A stretch of DNA of 64,000 nucleotides, taken from NCBI GenBank assembly GCA_022775045.1, contig JALFLB010000031.1, positions 62,001 to 126,000 on the forward strand. The letters run 5' to 3'. Positions 8,146 through 15,895 of this stretch are shown piece by piece (position 1 is the stretch's first letter; the number at the start of each line of letters is the position of its first letter). The notes below the pieces were generated by a model, which was not told the origin of the DNA, did not search any database, and saw nothing but the letters and a program-made list of their open reading frames with translations. This stretch comes from Agathobacter sp. GTDB lineage: Bacteria > Bacillota > Clostridia > Lachnospirales > Lachnospiraceae. The translations under genes were made by a program, and so were the position numbers.

Positions 8146-8480
8146 AAGAAGAACATAGGGAAATGGAATTGTATCGGGAAACCTTTTCGGAAGTTCATGC
8201 CCCTGACGCATTGAAGGGAAAGGTCAAAGATATGGCAAATAACAAAAAAGCATTATGGACAGCAGCCTTGAAGAAATGTGCTGCAGTTGCAGCCCTTGCG
8301 GCAATTGTGTTTACATCCAGCAACGTGGTTACCTATGCAGCTACCGGTGAAACCTGGGTCAAGATGGTTACAGTCAATATCAATGGAAAAAAATTACAGG
8401 CTCCGCAAGAGGAAAAGAAGGATGAGAAATCTAAAGCGCATATACTAACGATTGAGGAGGAGCCGCAGGAAGAAAAGTAG
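8142..8480 (+). CDS. Anti-sigma-like single-pass membrane protein, 112 aa
   Basis: The protein has an N-terminal cytosolic segment (about 1-45; EMELYRETFSEVHAP), one hydrophobic helix (about 46-66; AAVAALAAIVFTSSNVV) and a short charged exterior tail rich in Glu and Lys. It begins inside the stop codon of the sigma remnant, so it was probably the partner that held that sigma factor at the membrane. It is shorter than DUF4179-like anti-sigma proteins and may itself be truncated. With the sigma factor broken, its present function is unclear. AGGAGG precedes the ATG. Confidence 0.6.
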   Translation: MKEEHREMELYRETFSEVHAPDALKGKVKDMANNKKALWTAALKKCAAVAALAAIVFTSSNVVTYAATGETWVKMVTVNINGKKLQAPQEEKKDEKSKAHILTIEEEPQEEK

Positions 8481-8495
8481 TATTATGTAATTTTC

Positions 8496-9125
8496 TTAAA
8501 GTCCCATACGAGATTGAATATCCTCCCAGGCTTCTTCGTCGATTCCCTCATCACGGAACAGCTTTTTGTAATCTTCATCGGAAATTTCCCGGATGACTTT
8601 ACAGGGATTGCCTGCCGCTATGCACCAGTCCGGGATATCATGGGTTACCACACTTCCGGCCCCGATAACTACGTTGCTTCCAATATGTACACCCGGGCAG
8701 ACCACTGTATTGCCGCCAAGCCATACATTGTCACCGATGGTCACCTCTTTTCCATATTCGTAACCTGAGTTGCGGCTGACGGGATGAACCGGGTGGCCGG
8801 CGGTGTAAATCGCAACATTGGGAGCCATCTGGCAGTTGTCACCGATCCGGATCCTGGCCACATCCAGAAGGGTGCAGTTATAGTTGGCAAAAAAGTTTTT
8901 TCCCACCTCAATGTGTTTGCCATAGTCGCAGTAAAAGGGTGGATTGACGAATGCGTTCTCTGATTTCCCGAAAAGTTCAGAAACGATTTGGCTGATCCCT
9001 TCAAAATCAGAACGGTCGATGAAATTCAGCTTCTGCAGAATTTTCCGGCATTCCTTTTGTTCTTCAAATATACTTTCATCCGAAATATATGCGAATCCTT
9101 TGTCTCTTCGCTCTTTATTTGTCAT
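8496..9125 (-). CDS. Maltose/galactoside O-acetyltransferase-like enzyme
   Basis: The 209-residue protein is a left-handed beta-helix acetyltransferase of the LacA/Maa/NodL type, expected to move acetyl from acetyl-CoA to a sugar hydroxyl. Hexapeptide repeats run from about residue 75 (IEVGKNFFANYNC, IGDNCQMAPNVAI) to the coenzyme A-binding end (IGAGSVVTHDIPDWCIAAGNPCKVIR). The probable catalytic histidine is in the YTAGHPV segment. I choose the ATG at 9125 because GGAGGG sits 5 bases upstream; an upstream ATG at 9164 has none. It is monocistronic, convergent with 8142-8480. Confidence 0.9.
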   Translation of the reverse strand: MTNKERRDKGFAYISDESIFEEQKECRKILQKLNFIDRSDFEGISQIVSELFGKSENAFVNPPFYCDYGKHIEVGKNFFANYNCTLLDVARIRIGDNCQMAPNVAIYTAGHPVHPVSRNSGYEYGKEVTIGDNVWLGGNTVVCPGVHIGSNVVIGAGSVVTHDIPDWCIAAGNPCKVIREISDEDYKKLFRDEGIDEEAWEDIQSRMGL

Positions 9126-9319
9126 GATTTTCCCTCCTTGTGATGATTTCTTTCTCTGTTGCAATTATTGATTCCTTATGATTACGTTTTATTTTATTAT
9201 GTATTATACTGCTATTATGTAGATTGAAACAATGGATTTCTGAAATGATTTCACTTCCCAATGGTATTATTAGTGAAAGACCTTTCAAAAGCAGGAGTGA
9301 AAGAGTGAATTCGAAAAAG

Positions 9320-9348
9320 TTGACACTAGTTAGAATAAAAAGTATAAT
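9320..9348 (+). promoter_or_regulatory. Consensus promoter of the toxin-antitoxin-like pair
   Basis: TTGACA at 9320-9325, a 17-bp spacer and TATAAT at 9343-9348. ACTAG (9325-9329) in the spacer and CTAGT downstream (9356-9360) form an interrupted inverted repeat that brackets the -10, a plausible operator for autoregulation by the antitoxin. Confidence 0.75.
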
Positions 9349-9398
9349 ATAATATCTAGTTTTGGGGGATGTGAAGTATTACTGCTAAGGAGGTTGTC

Positions 9399-9572
9399 AT
9401 GGAAAAGATAGAAACAATTCAAGATTTTAAACACTTTCTGAATAGTAATCGTGATAATCTTCTTGAACATGCCATAAAAGTGGAGGATCTCCCCTCTGAC
9501 GACGAGTGGATTCGAGATGATGATTGGGACGAAATATATAAGCAAGAGGGAGCAGCTGATGGAAAAATATAA
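9399..9572 (+). CDS. Small acidic antitoxin-like protein, 57 aa
   Basis: This small protein is very acidic toward its C-terminus (DLPSDDEW, DDDWDE) and has a short N-terminal helical part (IETIQDFKHFL). It has an ideal ribosome site, AAGGAGG at 9387-9393, and a consensus promoter. Its end overlaps the downstream MazF/PemK-like gene by 14 bases, the typical antitoxin-toxin layout, so translation is probably coupled. Acidic Trp/Asp-rich segments of this kind can occupy the basic RNA groove of MazF-type toxins. No DNA-binding fold is evident in so short a protein, so who represses the promoter is unknown. Confidence 0.8.
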   Translation: MEKIETIQDFKHFLNSNRDNLLEHAIKVEDLPSDDEWIRDDDWDEIYKQEGAADGKI

Positions 9573-10290
9573 TATTGGAGAAGTTTGGTGGATACATTTT
9601 CCATATCATGATAAGGATCAGGACAAACGTAGACCTGCAATTGTAATTGATGATGAAACAATCGCTATTCTCGCCATGTACGTCACCAGTAAGAATAAAG
9701 ATAATCCATACAGTATTGAAATCGAGGATTGGAAAGAGACAGGATTGCCAAAACCATCGTGGACAAGGATTGATAAAATTGTCAGAATAAGTGAATGGTA
9801 TATGGATAGAAAAATAGGTGTCTTGTCAAAGAAGGATCTCAAAAAGATTATGCAATTGGTTGCAGAAATCACAACAGGGACATTTCATGAGTTTTCGCTT
9901 ATTGCGGTTAAAAACTCGACTGGAGAATATCTGCAGAAATATGATGAAAGATGGAAGTGTTGGTTATTTCCGTACATTAGAAGTACTGATGACAACAAGG
10001 CTAATGTTGATGAATACGTGAGCGAATTGTTACAAACGGAGATATCAGCAGAATACATAACAAACGCAAAGCATTGCAAGTATTCGGAAAGTGATGAAGT
10101 ATACAAAATATATAATCATAAGCTTTACAAAGTATTGCTTGATTTGGTACCCATTAATATGAGAGAGGAAATGTTTTGCATTGCCGAATCAAAGTATAGA
10201 TGGATGTCTATTGCGGAGATGGAGCGGGATGAGACGTTGATGAAAATAAATGAAGATATAGTCGCATTTGTAAAGGGGAATTGTTCTTGA
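9559..10290 (+). CDS. MazF/PemK-like toxin domain fused to a degenerate NUDIX-like domain
   Basis: Residues 1-105 fit the PemK/MazF-like endoribonuclease fold: GEVWWIHFPYHDK near the N-terminus, the RRPAIVI strand (24-30), LAMYVTSK, WTRIDKIVRIS and a last helix KKDLKKIMQLV. Residues 110-243 form a second domain (EFSLIAVKNSTGEYL, WLFPYI, and a final YRWMSIAEME). It resembles SMODS-associated NUDIX-like domains in order of elements, but the catalytic Nudix box is degenerate around 148-163. ATG 9559, inside the antitoxin gene, follows GAGGGA at 9545-9550. RNA cleavage and ligand sensing are inferences; the MazF-like half is the surer call. Confidence 0.78.
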   Translation: MEKYNIGEVWWIHFPYHDKDQDKRRPAIVIDDETIAILAMYVTSKNKDNPYSIEIEDWKETGLPKPSWTRIDKIVRISEWYMDRKIGVLSKKDLKKIMQLVAEITTGTFHEFSLIAVKNSTGEYLQKYDERWKCWLFPYIRSTDDNKANVDEYVSELLQTEISAEYITNAKHCKYSESDEVYKIYNHKLYKVLLDLVPINMREEMFCIAESKYRWMSIAEMERDETLMKINEDIVAFVKGNCS

Positions 10291-10419
10291 TAATTGTTTA
10301 ATATTTTGATAGAAAACGGTTCATAAAAAAAGGATTAGTGCTGGACAGAAGATGACAAATTTATTACAATAAGTAATCAAATGAGTTTATTAATTACGAA
10401 AAAATACGGAGGAAGAAAA

Positions 10420-11022
10420 ATGGAAATTGTTTGCTTAGATTTGGAAGGTGTACTGGTACCGGAGATTTGGATTGCTTTTGCGGAGGAGACCGGGATTCCG
10501 GAGCTGAAGAGAACCACAAGAGATGAGCCGGATTACGATAAGCTGATGAAATACCGCATCGGTATCTTAAAGGAGCATGGTCTTGGTCTTAAGGAGATTC
10601 AGGAGACGATCGCAAAGATTGATCCGATGCCGGGGGCAAAGGAATTTCTGGATGAGCTTCGTGCCATGACCCAGGTGATCATCATCAGTGATACCTTCTC
10701 CCAGTTTGCGGGACCTCTGATGAAGAAACTGGGCTATCCGACAATTTTCTGCAACTCACTGGAGGTGGCAGATAACGGAGAAATCACAGGATTTAAGATG
10801 CGCTGCGAGAAGTCCAAGTACACCACCGTCAAGGCACTGCAGTCCATCGGATATGATACCATTGCCAGCGGAGACAGCCATAACGATCTTGGCATGATAC
10901 AGGCCAGCAAGGCGGGCTTTTTATTCCGGTCCACCGATGCTATCAAGGCAGAGTATCCGGATATTCCGGCATACGAGACTTACGATGAGCTGCTTGCAGC
11001 AATTCGAGAAGTGATTAAATAA
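10420..11022 (+). CDS. thrH: HAD phosphatase, phosphoserine phosphatase/homoserine phosphotransferase type
   Basis: The 200-residue HAD-superfamily enzyme resembles ThrH, which hydrolyses phosphoserine and can transfer the phosphate to homoserine. Motifs are in order: motif I near the N-terminus as CLDLEGVLVPE (first Asp of DLEG the nucleophile), motif II in IIISDTFSQF, a Lys in motif III, and motif IV in ASGDSHNDLGM. The DLEGVL variant is typical of ThrH. Start is ATG 10420 with GGAGGA at 10409-10414; the frame is open from 10381 without a ribosome site. It stands alone between the toxin pair and the catabolic island, and terminator-like hairpins follow. Confidence 0.87.
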   Translation: MEIVCLDLEGVLVPEIWIAFAEETGIPELKRTTRDEPDYDKLMKYRIGILKEHGLGLKEIQETIAKIDPMPGAKEFLDELRAMTQVIIISDTFSQFAGPLMKKLGYPTIFCNSLEVADNGEITGFKMRCEKSKYTTVKALQSIGYDTIASGDSHNDLGMIQASKAGFLFRSTDAIKAEYPDIPAYETYDELLAAIREVIK

Positions 11023-11050
11023 GTATCGTTTTTTACAATACAATCAACTG

Positions 11051-11121
11051 CTCTCGTGGTATGCTTTACCCATACGAAACGAGAGACAAAGACGTCTGTG
11101 AAATACACAGGCGTCTTTTTT
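11051..11121 (+). terminator. Tandem hairpins: terminator after thrH or attenuator before the oxidase operon
   Basis: Hairpin 1 spans 11051-11085, with CTCTCGT/ACGAGAG and inner GGTATG/CATAC arms. Hairpin 2 spans 11088-11116 (AAAGACGTCTGTG, CACAGGCGTCTTT) and runs into six Ts, a standard intrinsic terminator. The structure ends about 20 bases before the gene at 11142, so besides ending thrH it could regulate the next operon. Confidence 0.75.
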
Positions 11122-11141
11122 GTAGAAAGGAAGGGGTTAAA

Positions 11142-11468
11142 ATGAGCAGCAGAATCAAGGAGCATCCAATCCTCGGGGAACCGCAGAAAGGAAGACTCGT
11201 CACATTTACATTTGACGGAAAAGAGTTACAGGGCTATGAGGGAGAACCGATTGCAACGGCATTGAAGGCCGCAGGCGTGATGGTGCACCGCTACACCAAG
11301 AAGGAGCACAAGCCCAGAGGAATCTTTTGTGCAATCGGAAGATGTACCGATTGTGTTATGGTGGTGGATGGCAAGCCTAATGTGCGAACCTGTATGACAC
11401 CGCTGGCGGAGGGCATGAAGGTACAGACACAGTACGGCGTGTCAGACCAGCCGTTCGACAAGCAGTAA
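11142..11468 (+). CDS. [2Fe-2S] subunit of an opine/amino-acid oxidase-type complex
   Basis: The 108-residue protein is a plant-type [2Fe-2S] ferredoxin-like subunit. Cluster ligands are C63, C68, C71 and C84 (C-x4-C-x2-C-x12-C). This matches the small gamma subunit of heterotrimeric FAD dehydrogenases such as octopine/nopaline oxidase, hydrogen cyanide synthase HcnA and D-hydroxyproline dehydrogenase. It should pass electrons between the two flavin subunits encoded at 11498 and 13486. ATG 11142 follows GGAAGGGG; the frame also extends upstream through the terminator, which is not credible as coding. It is the first gene of the operon. Confidence 0.85.
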   Translation: MSSRIKEHPILGEPQKGRLVTFTFDGKELQGYEGEPIATALKAAGVMVHRYTKKEHKPRGIFCAIGRCTDCVMVVDGKPNVRTCMTPLAEGMKVQTQYGVSDQPFDKQ

Positions 11469-11497
11469 AGAATGCACAGGAAAGGGGACATACACAT

Positions 11498-13081
11498 ATG
11501 AAACGATATGATTTGATCATTGTAGGAGCTGGGCCGGCTGGTCTGTCTGCTGCGATTGAGGCAGCCAAAAGAGGTTTAAATGTAGTTGTATTTGATGAAA
11601 ATGAGAAGCCGGGCGGACAGCTTTTCAAGCAGATTCATAAATTCTTTGGTTCCAAGGAACACAAGGCGAAGATCAGAGGCTTTGTGATCGGCGAGCAGCT
11701 TTTACAGGAGGCAGCAGATGCCGGGGTGACGGTTGTATTAAATGCAACCGTCGTGGGAATGTATCTGGATAAGGAAATCGTGGTGAGAATCGGCGATCAG
11801 GTATACCATTACAAGGGAGACTCCATCATTATTGCAACGGGAGCATCGGAAAATATGGTTACCTTCGAAGGCTGGAATCTTCCGGGCGTCATCGGGGCAG
11901 GAGCGGCCCAGACCATGATGAACCTTCACGGGGTGAAGCCGGGAGAAAAAATTCTGATGCTGGGCTCCGGAAATGTAGGTCTGGTAGTCAGCTTCCAGCT
12001 GATGCAGTGTGGCTGTGATGTGGTAGCCCTTGTGGATGCGGCTCCACGGGTAGGCGGCTACGGTGTCCATGCAGCAAAGGTAGCGAGAACCGGAGTCCCG
12101 TTCTATCTTTCCCATACCATTGTAAAAGCAGAGGGTGAGGATCATGTGACCGGTGTCACAATTGCCGAAGTGGATGAACATTTCCAGTTTATTCCGGGAA
12201 CGGAAAAGCATTTTGATGTGGACACCATCTGTCTGGCAGTGGGACTTTCTCCGATGTCACAGCTTCTTAAGATGGCTGGCTGTGAGATGGAGGACAATCC
12301 AAAGCGCGGCGGTCAGGTTCCCATCTGTGATGAGTACGGCGAGACATCCATCAAAGGAATTTTCGTGGCCGGTGATGTTTCCGGCATTGAGGAAGCCAGC
12401 TCAGCCATGATCGAGGGACGAATTGCAGGAATCGCAGCAGCGCATTATCTGGGCTTCATCGATGATGAGGAGTTAAAGCTAAAGACCGCTGAGCAGGAGG
12501 CAGCGCTGGAAGGCCTTCGTCAGGGAATGTTTGCCCCGAAGAACCGCGGGAAACTGGTAGAGAAAACAGAAGAAGGCATCGACGTCTCCATGAACCTTTT
12601 GAAAAAGGGATATATTGCGGATGACGAGATCGAGCGATATCCGGGCGTGACCCATAAGGCTGGTATTCATCCGGTAATGGAATGCTCCCAGAATATTCCA
12701 TGTAATCCATGCCAGGATGCATGTCCGAAGCATTGTATCAAGATCGGAGAGAATATCACTTCCCTTCCGGTGGTAGACCCGGAGTCCGACTGTATCGGAT
12801 GCGGCATGTGTGTGGCATCCTGCTCCGGACAGGCCATTTTCCTGGTGGATGAAACTTATGAACCGGGCTTTGCAACGGTTACACTTCCTTATGAATTTCT
12901 TCCACTTCCGGAGGCGGGAGAAAAGGGATACGGACTTGGCAGAAACGGACAGAAGGTCTGCGAGGCAGAGGTGGTATCTGTGAAGACATCCAGGGCCTTT
13001 GACCACACTAACCTTCTGACCATCAAGGTACCGGCGGACATGGCAATGAAAGCCAGATTCTTCCGAAAGGTTAATGAATAA
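11498..13081 (+). CDS. FAD/NAD-dependent oxidoreductase subunit with ferredoxin-like iron-sulfur region
   Basis: This 527-residue alpha-type subunit has an N-terminal FAD-binding GAGPAG (10-15), a second nucleotide-binding GSGNVG (156-161) and an AGD FAD motif (291-293). Unlike the usual octopine-oxidase alpha chain, it continues into a ferredoxin-like part. That part has Cys at 396, 402, 405 and 409 and a full CxxCxxCxxxC at 432, 435, 438 and 442, probably two [4Fe-4S] clusters. The C-terminal end (about 455-527) is unassigned. The [2Fe-2S] BFD region often found at the end of such subunits is a separate gene here (13155). It may link substrate oxidation to a low-potential carrier. Confidence 0.85.
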   Translation: MKRYDLIIVGAGPAGLSAAIEAAKRGLNVVVFDENEKPGGQLFKQIHKFFGSKEHKAKIRGFVIGEQLLQEAADAGVTVVLNATVVGMYLDKEIVVRIGDQVYHYKGDSIIIATGASENMVTFEGWNLPGVIGAGAAQTMMNLHGVKPGEKILMLGSGNVGLVVSFQLMQCGCDVVALVDAAPRVGGYGVHAAKVARTGVPFYLSHTIVKAEGEDHVTGVTIAEVDEHFQFIPGTEKHFDVDTICLAVGLSPMSQLLKMAGCEMEDNPKRGGQVPICDEYGETSIKGIFVAGDVSGIEEASSAMIEGRIAGIAAAHYLGFIDDEELKLKTAEQEAALEGLRQGMFAPKNRGKLVEKTEEGIDVSMNLLKKGYIADDEIERYPGVTHKAGIHPVMECSQNIPCNPCQDACPKHCIKIGENITSLPVVDPESDCIGCGMCVASCSGQAIFLVDETYEPGFATVTLPYEFLPLPEAGEKGYGLGRNGQKVCEAEVVSVKTSRAFDHTNLLTIKVPADMAMKARFFRKVNE

Positions 13082-13120
13082 AAGAATACAGAGTTCGGTT
13101 TATCTTGCAGAGTAAAAATT

Positions 13121-13146
13121 TGCATGGATCGATGTTCAGAAGGAGG
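13121..13146 (+). repeat. Leader motif copy 2, before the BFD-like subunit
   Basis: TGCATGGATCGATGTTCAGA at 13121-13140 runs into AGGAGGA. It matches copy 1 at 1391 in 17 of 20 positions. Confidence 0.6.
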
Positions 13147-13154
13147 AAACACAT

Positions 13155-13496
13155 ATGCATGACATTAATGATAGATCAAGAGATATCGGACCTTTCGTAC
13201 CGGGACCGGATGATGACATGATCATCTGCCGCTGCGAGGAGGTCACGAAAGGAGAAATCCGTAAGGCCGTTCATGACGGCATGTATACACTGACAGAAAT
13301 CCGCAGATATCTGCGGACCGGCATGGGGCTCTGTCAGGGGCAGACCTGTGCCAAGCTGGTGAAGGGCATTGTAGCAAGAGAACTCGGTGTATCACCGGCA
13401 GAACTGGAACCGGCAACATCCAGGGCACCTATGCGTCCCATTGAGATGCGGGTGTTCGCAGCAGAGGCAAAGGAGGACGGGGAAGATGAAGAATAA
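13155..13496 (+). CDS. BFD-like [2Fe-2S] subunit
   Basis: The 113-residue protein has a BFD-type [2Fe-2S] fold with C25 and C27 (ICRCEEV) and C60 and C65 (GLCQGQTC). In octopine/hydroxyproline-type dehydrogenases this domain normally ends the alpha subunit, so it appears to be a split-off module. The C-terminal tail is acidic (KEDGEDEE). It has its own AGGAGGA ribosome site with the leader motif, and its last 11 bases overlap the start of the next gene, so the two are translationally coupled. Its likely job is electron transfer within the complex. Confidence 0.85.
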   Translation: MHDINDRSRDIGPFVPGPDDDMIICRCEEVTKGEIRKAVHDGMYTLTEIRRYLRTGMGLCQGQTCAKLVKGIVARELGVSPAELEPATSRAPMRPIEMRVFAAEAKEDGEDEE

Positions 13497-14613
13497 TGCA
13501 GAGGTTGTAATTATCGGCGGCGGAATCATTGGATGTGCGGCTGCCTATTATCTGGCAAAAGAGGGTGTTTCCGTCATTGTCCTCGAAAAGAGCGATCACA
13601 TCGGAAACGGCGGGTCAAGTCGCAACGGTGGTGGTGTCAGACAATCCGGACGTGATCCGAGGGAGCTTCCGCTTGCCATGTACGGAGTGGAGCATATGTG
13701 GCCAACCCTTTCCGAAGAGCTGGGTGTGAATGTAGAGTATCATAAAGAAGGAAATCTTCGTCTTGGTAAGACGGAAAAGCATCGTGAAATCCTACAAGGA
13801 CTGACAGACAGGGCCGTTGCTCTGGGATTGGATGTACGAATGATCGATGGAAAAGAGGTTCGGGAGATCAACCCGTATCTGAGTGATGAAATCACGGTGG
13901 CAAGCTGGTGTCCCACCGATGGACATGCTAATCCACTGGTGGCAACGCTTGGATATTATAAGAGAGCCAGAGAACTGGGAGCCCTCTTCATCACCGGTGA
14001 GGATGTGGTAGAAATCCGAAAGATTCGTGGTAAAGCAAGACAGGTTGTGACAAGGAAAAATGTGTACGAGGGTGAAACCATTATCCTTGCCTCCGGTTAT
14101 GAGAGCCGGGATATCGCTGCAACGGTGGGTATTGACATCCCGATGCGCAAGGAGCTGATTGAAGCCCTTGTTACAGAGGCAGAACCCAGGATGTTCAATC
14201 AGATGCTGGGAACTGCAGATGCTGATTTCTATGGACATCAGACGGAGCATGGGTCCTTCGTATTTGGCGGAGCATCCGGGTTCGAGGCAGAGAACAGAGA
14301 CAATGGTCATATGATTACCTCCAGCATGACGGCACCATGTATCTGCCGTGGAATCATGAAGTATATTCCGAAACTTGCGGATGCTAAGATTGTCCGAACA
14401 TGGGCGGGATACGAGGATTTGTGTGCAGACGGCGTTCCGGTCATCAGTCCGGTAGCGGAAGTGCCGGGACTTATTCTGGCATGTGCTTTTACGGGACATG
14501 GATTTGGAATTGCACCGGTGGTAGGAAAGTTGCTTTCCCAGATGGCAACAGGAAGAGAAACCATGCTGGATCTGTATGAACTTCGATATGACAGGTTTAA
14601 GGCTGTTATATAA
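13486..14613 (+). CDS. FAD-dependent amino-acid oxidase/dehydrogenase subunit (DAO family)
   Basis: The 375-residue beta-type subunit belongs to the D-amino-acid oxidase/glycine oxidase/sarcosine oxidase superfamily. The N-terminal FAD motif GGGIIG is in VVIIGGGIIGCAAAYYLAKEG-type context, and the C-terminal end carries the GHGFGIAPVVGKL flavin segment. It should be the catalytic chain that oxidises an N-substituted or cyclic amino acid to an imine. Candidate substrates include opines, D-proline or hydroxyproline, and sarcosine-like compounds; sequence alone does not decide. ATG 13486 follows AGGAGG and overlaps the stop of the BFD gene. An upstream frame to 13387 is not used. Confidence 0.87.
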   Translation: MKNNAEVVIIGGGIIGCAAAYYLAKEGVSVIVLEKSDHIGNGGSSRNGGGVRQSGRDPRELPLAMYGVEHMWPTLSEELGVNVEYHKEGNLRLGKTEKHREILQGLTDRAVALGLDVRMIDGKEVREINPYLSDEITVASWCPTDGHANPLVATLGYYKRARELGALFITGEDVVEIRKIRGKARQVVTRKNVYEGETIILASGYESRDIAATVGIDIPMRKELIEALVTEAEPRMFNQMLGTADADFYGHQTEHGSFVFGGASGFEAENRDNGHMITSSMTAPCICRGIMKYIPKLADAKIVRTWAGYEDLCADGVPVISPVAEVPGLILACAFTGHGFGIAPVVGKLLSQMATGRETMLDLYELRYDRFKAVI

Positions 14614-14679
14614 TTGTACAAAAATAAAAACATAAGTAGTAAATTTGAAAATAGTATGGTATATTATGCGTATGACAAA

Positions 14680-14715
14680 GGCGTCAATAGTAAGTAGATA
14701 CTATTGGCGCTTTTT
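14680..14715 (+). terminator. Intrinsic terminator between the oxidase genes and the cyclodeaminase-family gene
   Basis: The stem (GGCGTCAATAGTA and TACTATTGGCGC with one G-T pair, 14680-14710) is followed by TTTTT. It lies 45 bases before the next ATG and may act as an attenuator or as the end of the first operon. Confidence 0.75.
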
Positions 14716-14760
14716 CTCTTTTCCAGAGAAAGCGTCTTGCGCATAAGGCAGGAGGCTAAT

Positions 14761-15891
14761 ATGGATACGAAACTAAAATTTTTATATTTGAGTGAACCCG
14801 ATATGATTAAGGCCGGAGTTAAGAACATGGATCAGTGCGTGGAGGCGATGGAGGATTTGCTTGTCACTTTGAATAAAGGCGATTATGTGATGGCAGGTGT
14901 CAACCACAATTCCCATGGAGCTCAGGTGATGTTTCCGGATCAGCCGGAGTTTGAAGGAATGCCAAAGAATGCGGACGATCGTCGTTTCATGGCGATGCCG
15001 GCATACCTCGGAGGCAAGTACCAGATGGCAGGAATGAAGTGGTATGGTTCTAACTGTGAGAACAAGGAAAAGGGACTGCCTCGTTCCATTTTGATGATGA
15101 TGCTCAACGATAAGGATACAGGAGCGCCGCTTGCACTAATGTCTGCAAACTTAGTTAGCAGCTACCGCACCGGAGCAATTCCGGGAGTAGGAGCAAAATA
15201 TCTGGCGAAAAAAGATTCTACCACGGTAACGATTGTCGGACCTGGTGTTATGGGAAGAACTTCTCTGCTGGCGTTCTTAAGTGTATGCCCGAAGCTTGAT
15301 ACAGTAAAAATCAAGGGAAGGGGGCAACGTTCCCTGAATGCCTTCCAGGAGTTTGTGGCAAAGGAGTGCCCACAGATCAAAAATGTCATTGTCTGCGAGA
15401 CCATTGAGGAAGCGGTAAAGGACAGTGATATTATCTGTGTGACCTCTACCGCTCCGGTAAAGGAAATTGATTTCCCATACATTGCCGGGGACTGGCTGAA
15501 AAAGGGAGCTTTGATCTGTCTGCCATCTGCTGCGCGATTTGATGATGATTTTCTGATTAACCGCTGCAAAAAGGTCGTGGATAACTATAAGCTTTACGAG
15601 GCGTGGGCGGAGGAGTTCCCTTATCCAAGCTATGAGCTGGTACAGATCATTGGATCCAAGTTTACGGACTATTTGCATGAGGGCAGGATCAACCGGGAGG
15701 ATATTATTGATATTGCCGATATTATTAACGGAAAGCACCCGGGCCGTGAGAGTGATGAGGAGTTCATCGTCTACTCTGTAGGCGGCATGCCGGTGGAGGA
15801 CATCGCCTGGGGCGGTACGGTTTACCGCAATGCACTCCGCGATGGTATCGGTGTTGAACTGCCGCTTTGGGACAAGCCAGACATGGCTTAG
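14761..15891 (+). CDS. Ornithine cyclodeaminase/mu-crystallin family oxidoreductase
   Basis: The 376-residue protein belongs to the OCD/mu-crystallin family, whose members are NAD(P)-dependent ketimine reductases, ornithine cyclodeaminases, or alanine and opine-type dehydrogenases. It shows the conserved SYRTGAIPGVGAKYLA helix and the Rossmann motif TIVGPGVMGRTSL. A long C-terminal extension (from about residue 290) exceeds the usual 310-330 residues. Next to the FAD oxidase it may reduce the imine or process the product amine. I recall close relatives being auto-named 'tyramine oxidase subunit B', which I cannot verify. GCAGGAGG precedes ATG 14761. Confidence 0.85.
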   Translation: MDTKLKFLYLSEPDMIKAGVKNMDQCVEAMEDLLVTLNKGDYVMAGVNHNSHGAQVMFPDQPEFEGMPKNADDRRFMAMPAYLGGKYQMAGMKWYGSNCENKEKGLPRSILMMMLNDKDTGAPLALMSANLVSSYRTGAIPGVGAKYLAKKDSTTVTIVGPGVMGRTSLLAFLSVCPKLDTVKIKGRGQRSLNAFQEFVAKECPQIKNVIVCETIEEAVKDSDIICVTSTAPVKEIDFPYIAGDWLKKGALICLPSAARFDDDFLINRCKKVVDNYKLYEAWAEEFPYPSYELVQIIGSKFTDYLHEGRINREDIIDIADIINGKHPGRESDEEFIVYSVGGMPVEDIAWGGTVYRNALRDGIGVELPLWDKPDMA

Positions 15892-15895
15892 GATA

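Noticed and set aside
11051..11085. Sigma-54 promoter suggested by GTGGTATGC before the oxidase operon
   Set aside because: The required GG-N10-GC spacing is not met; the segment is better explained as a hairpin arm.
13792..14499. 235-codon ORF on the minus strand inside the FAD oxidase gene
   Set aside because: It is antisense to a well-supported gene, has no ribosome site and its translation has no family features.
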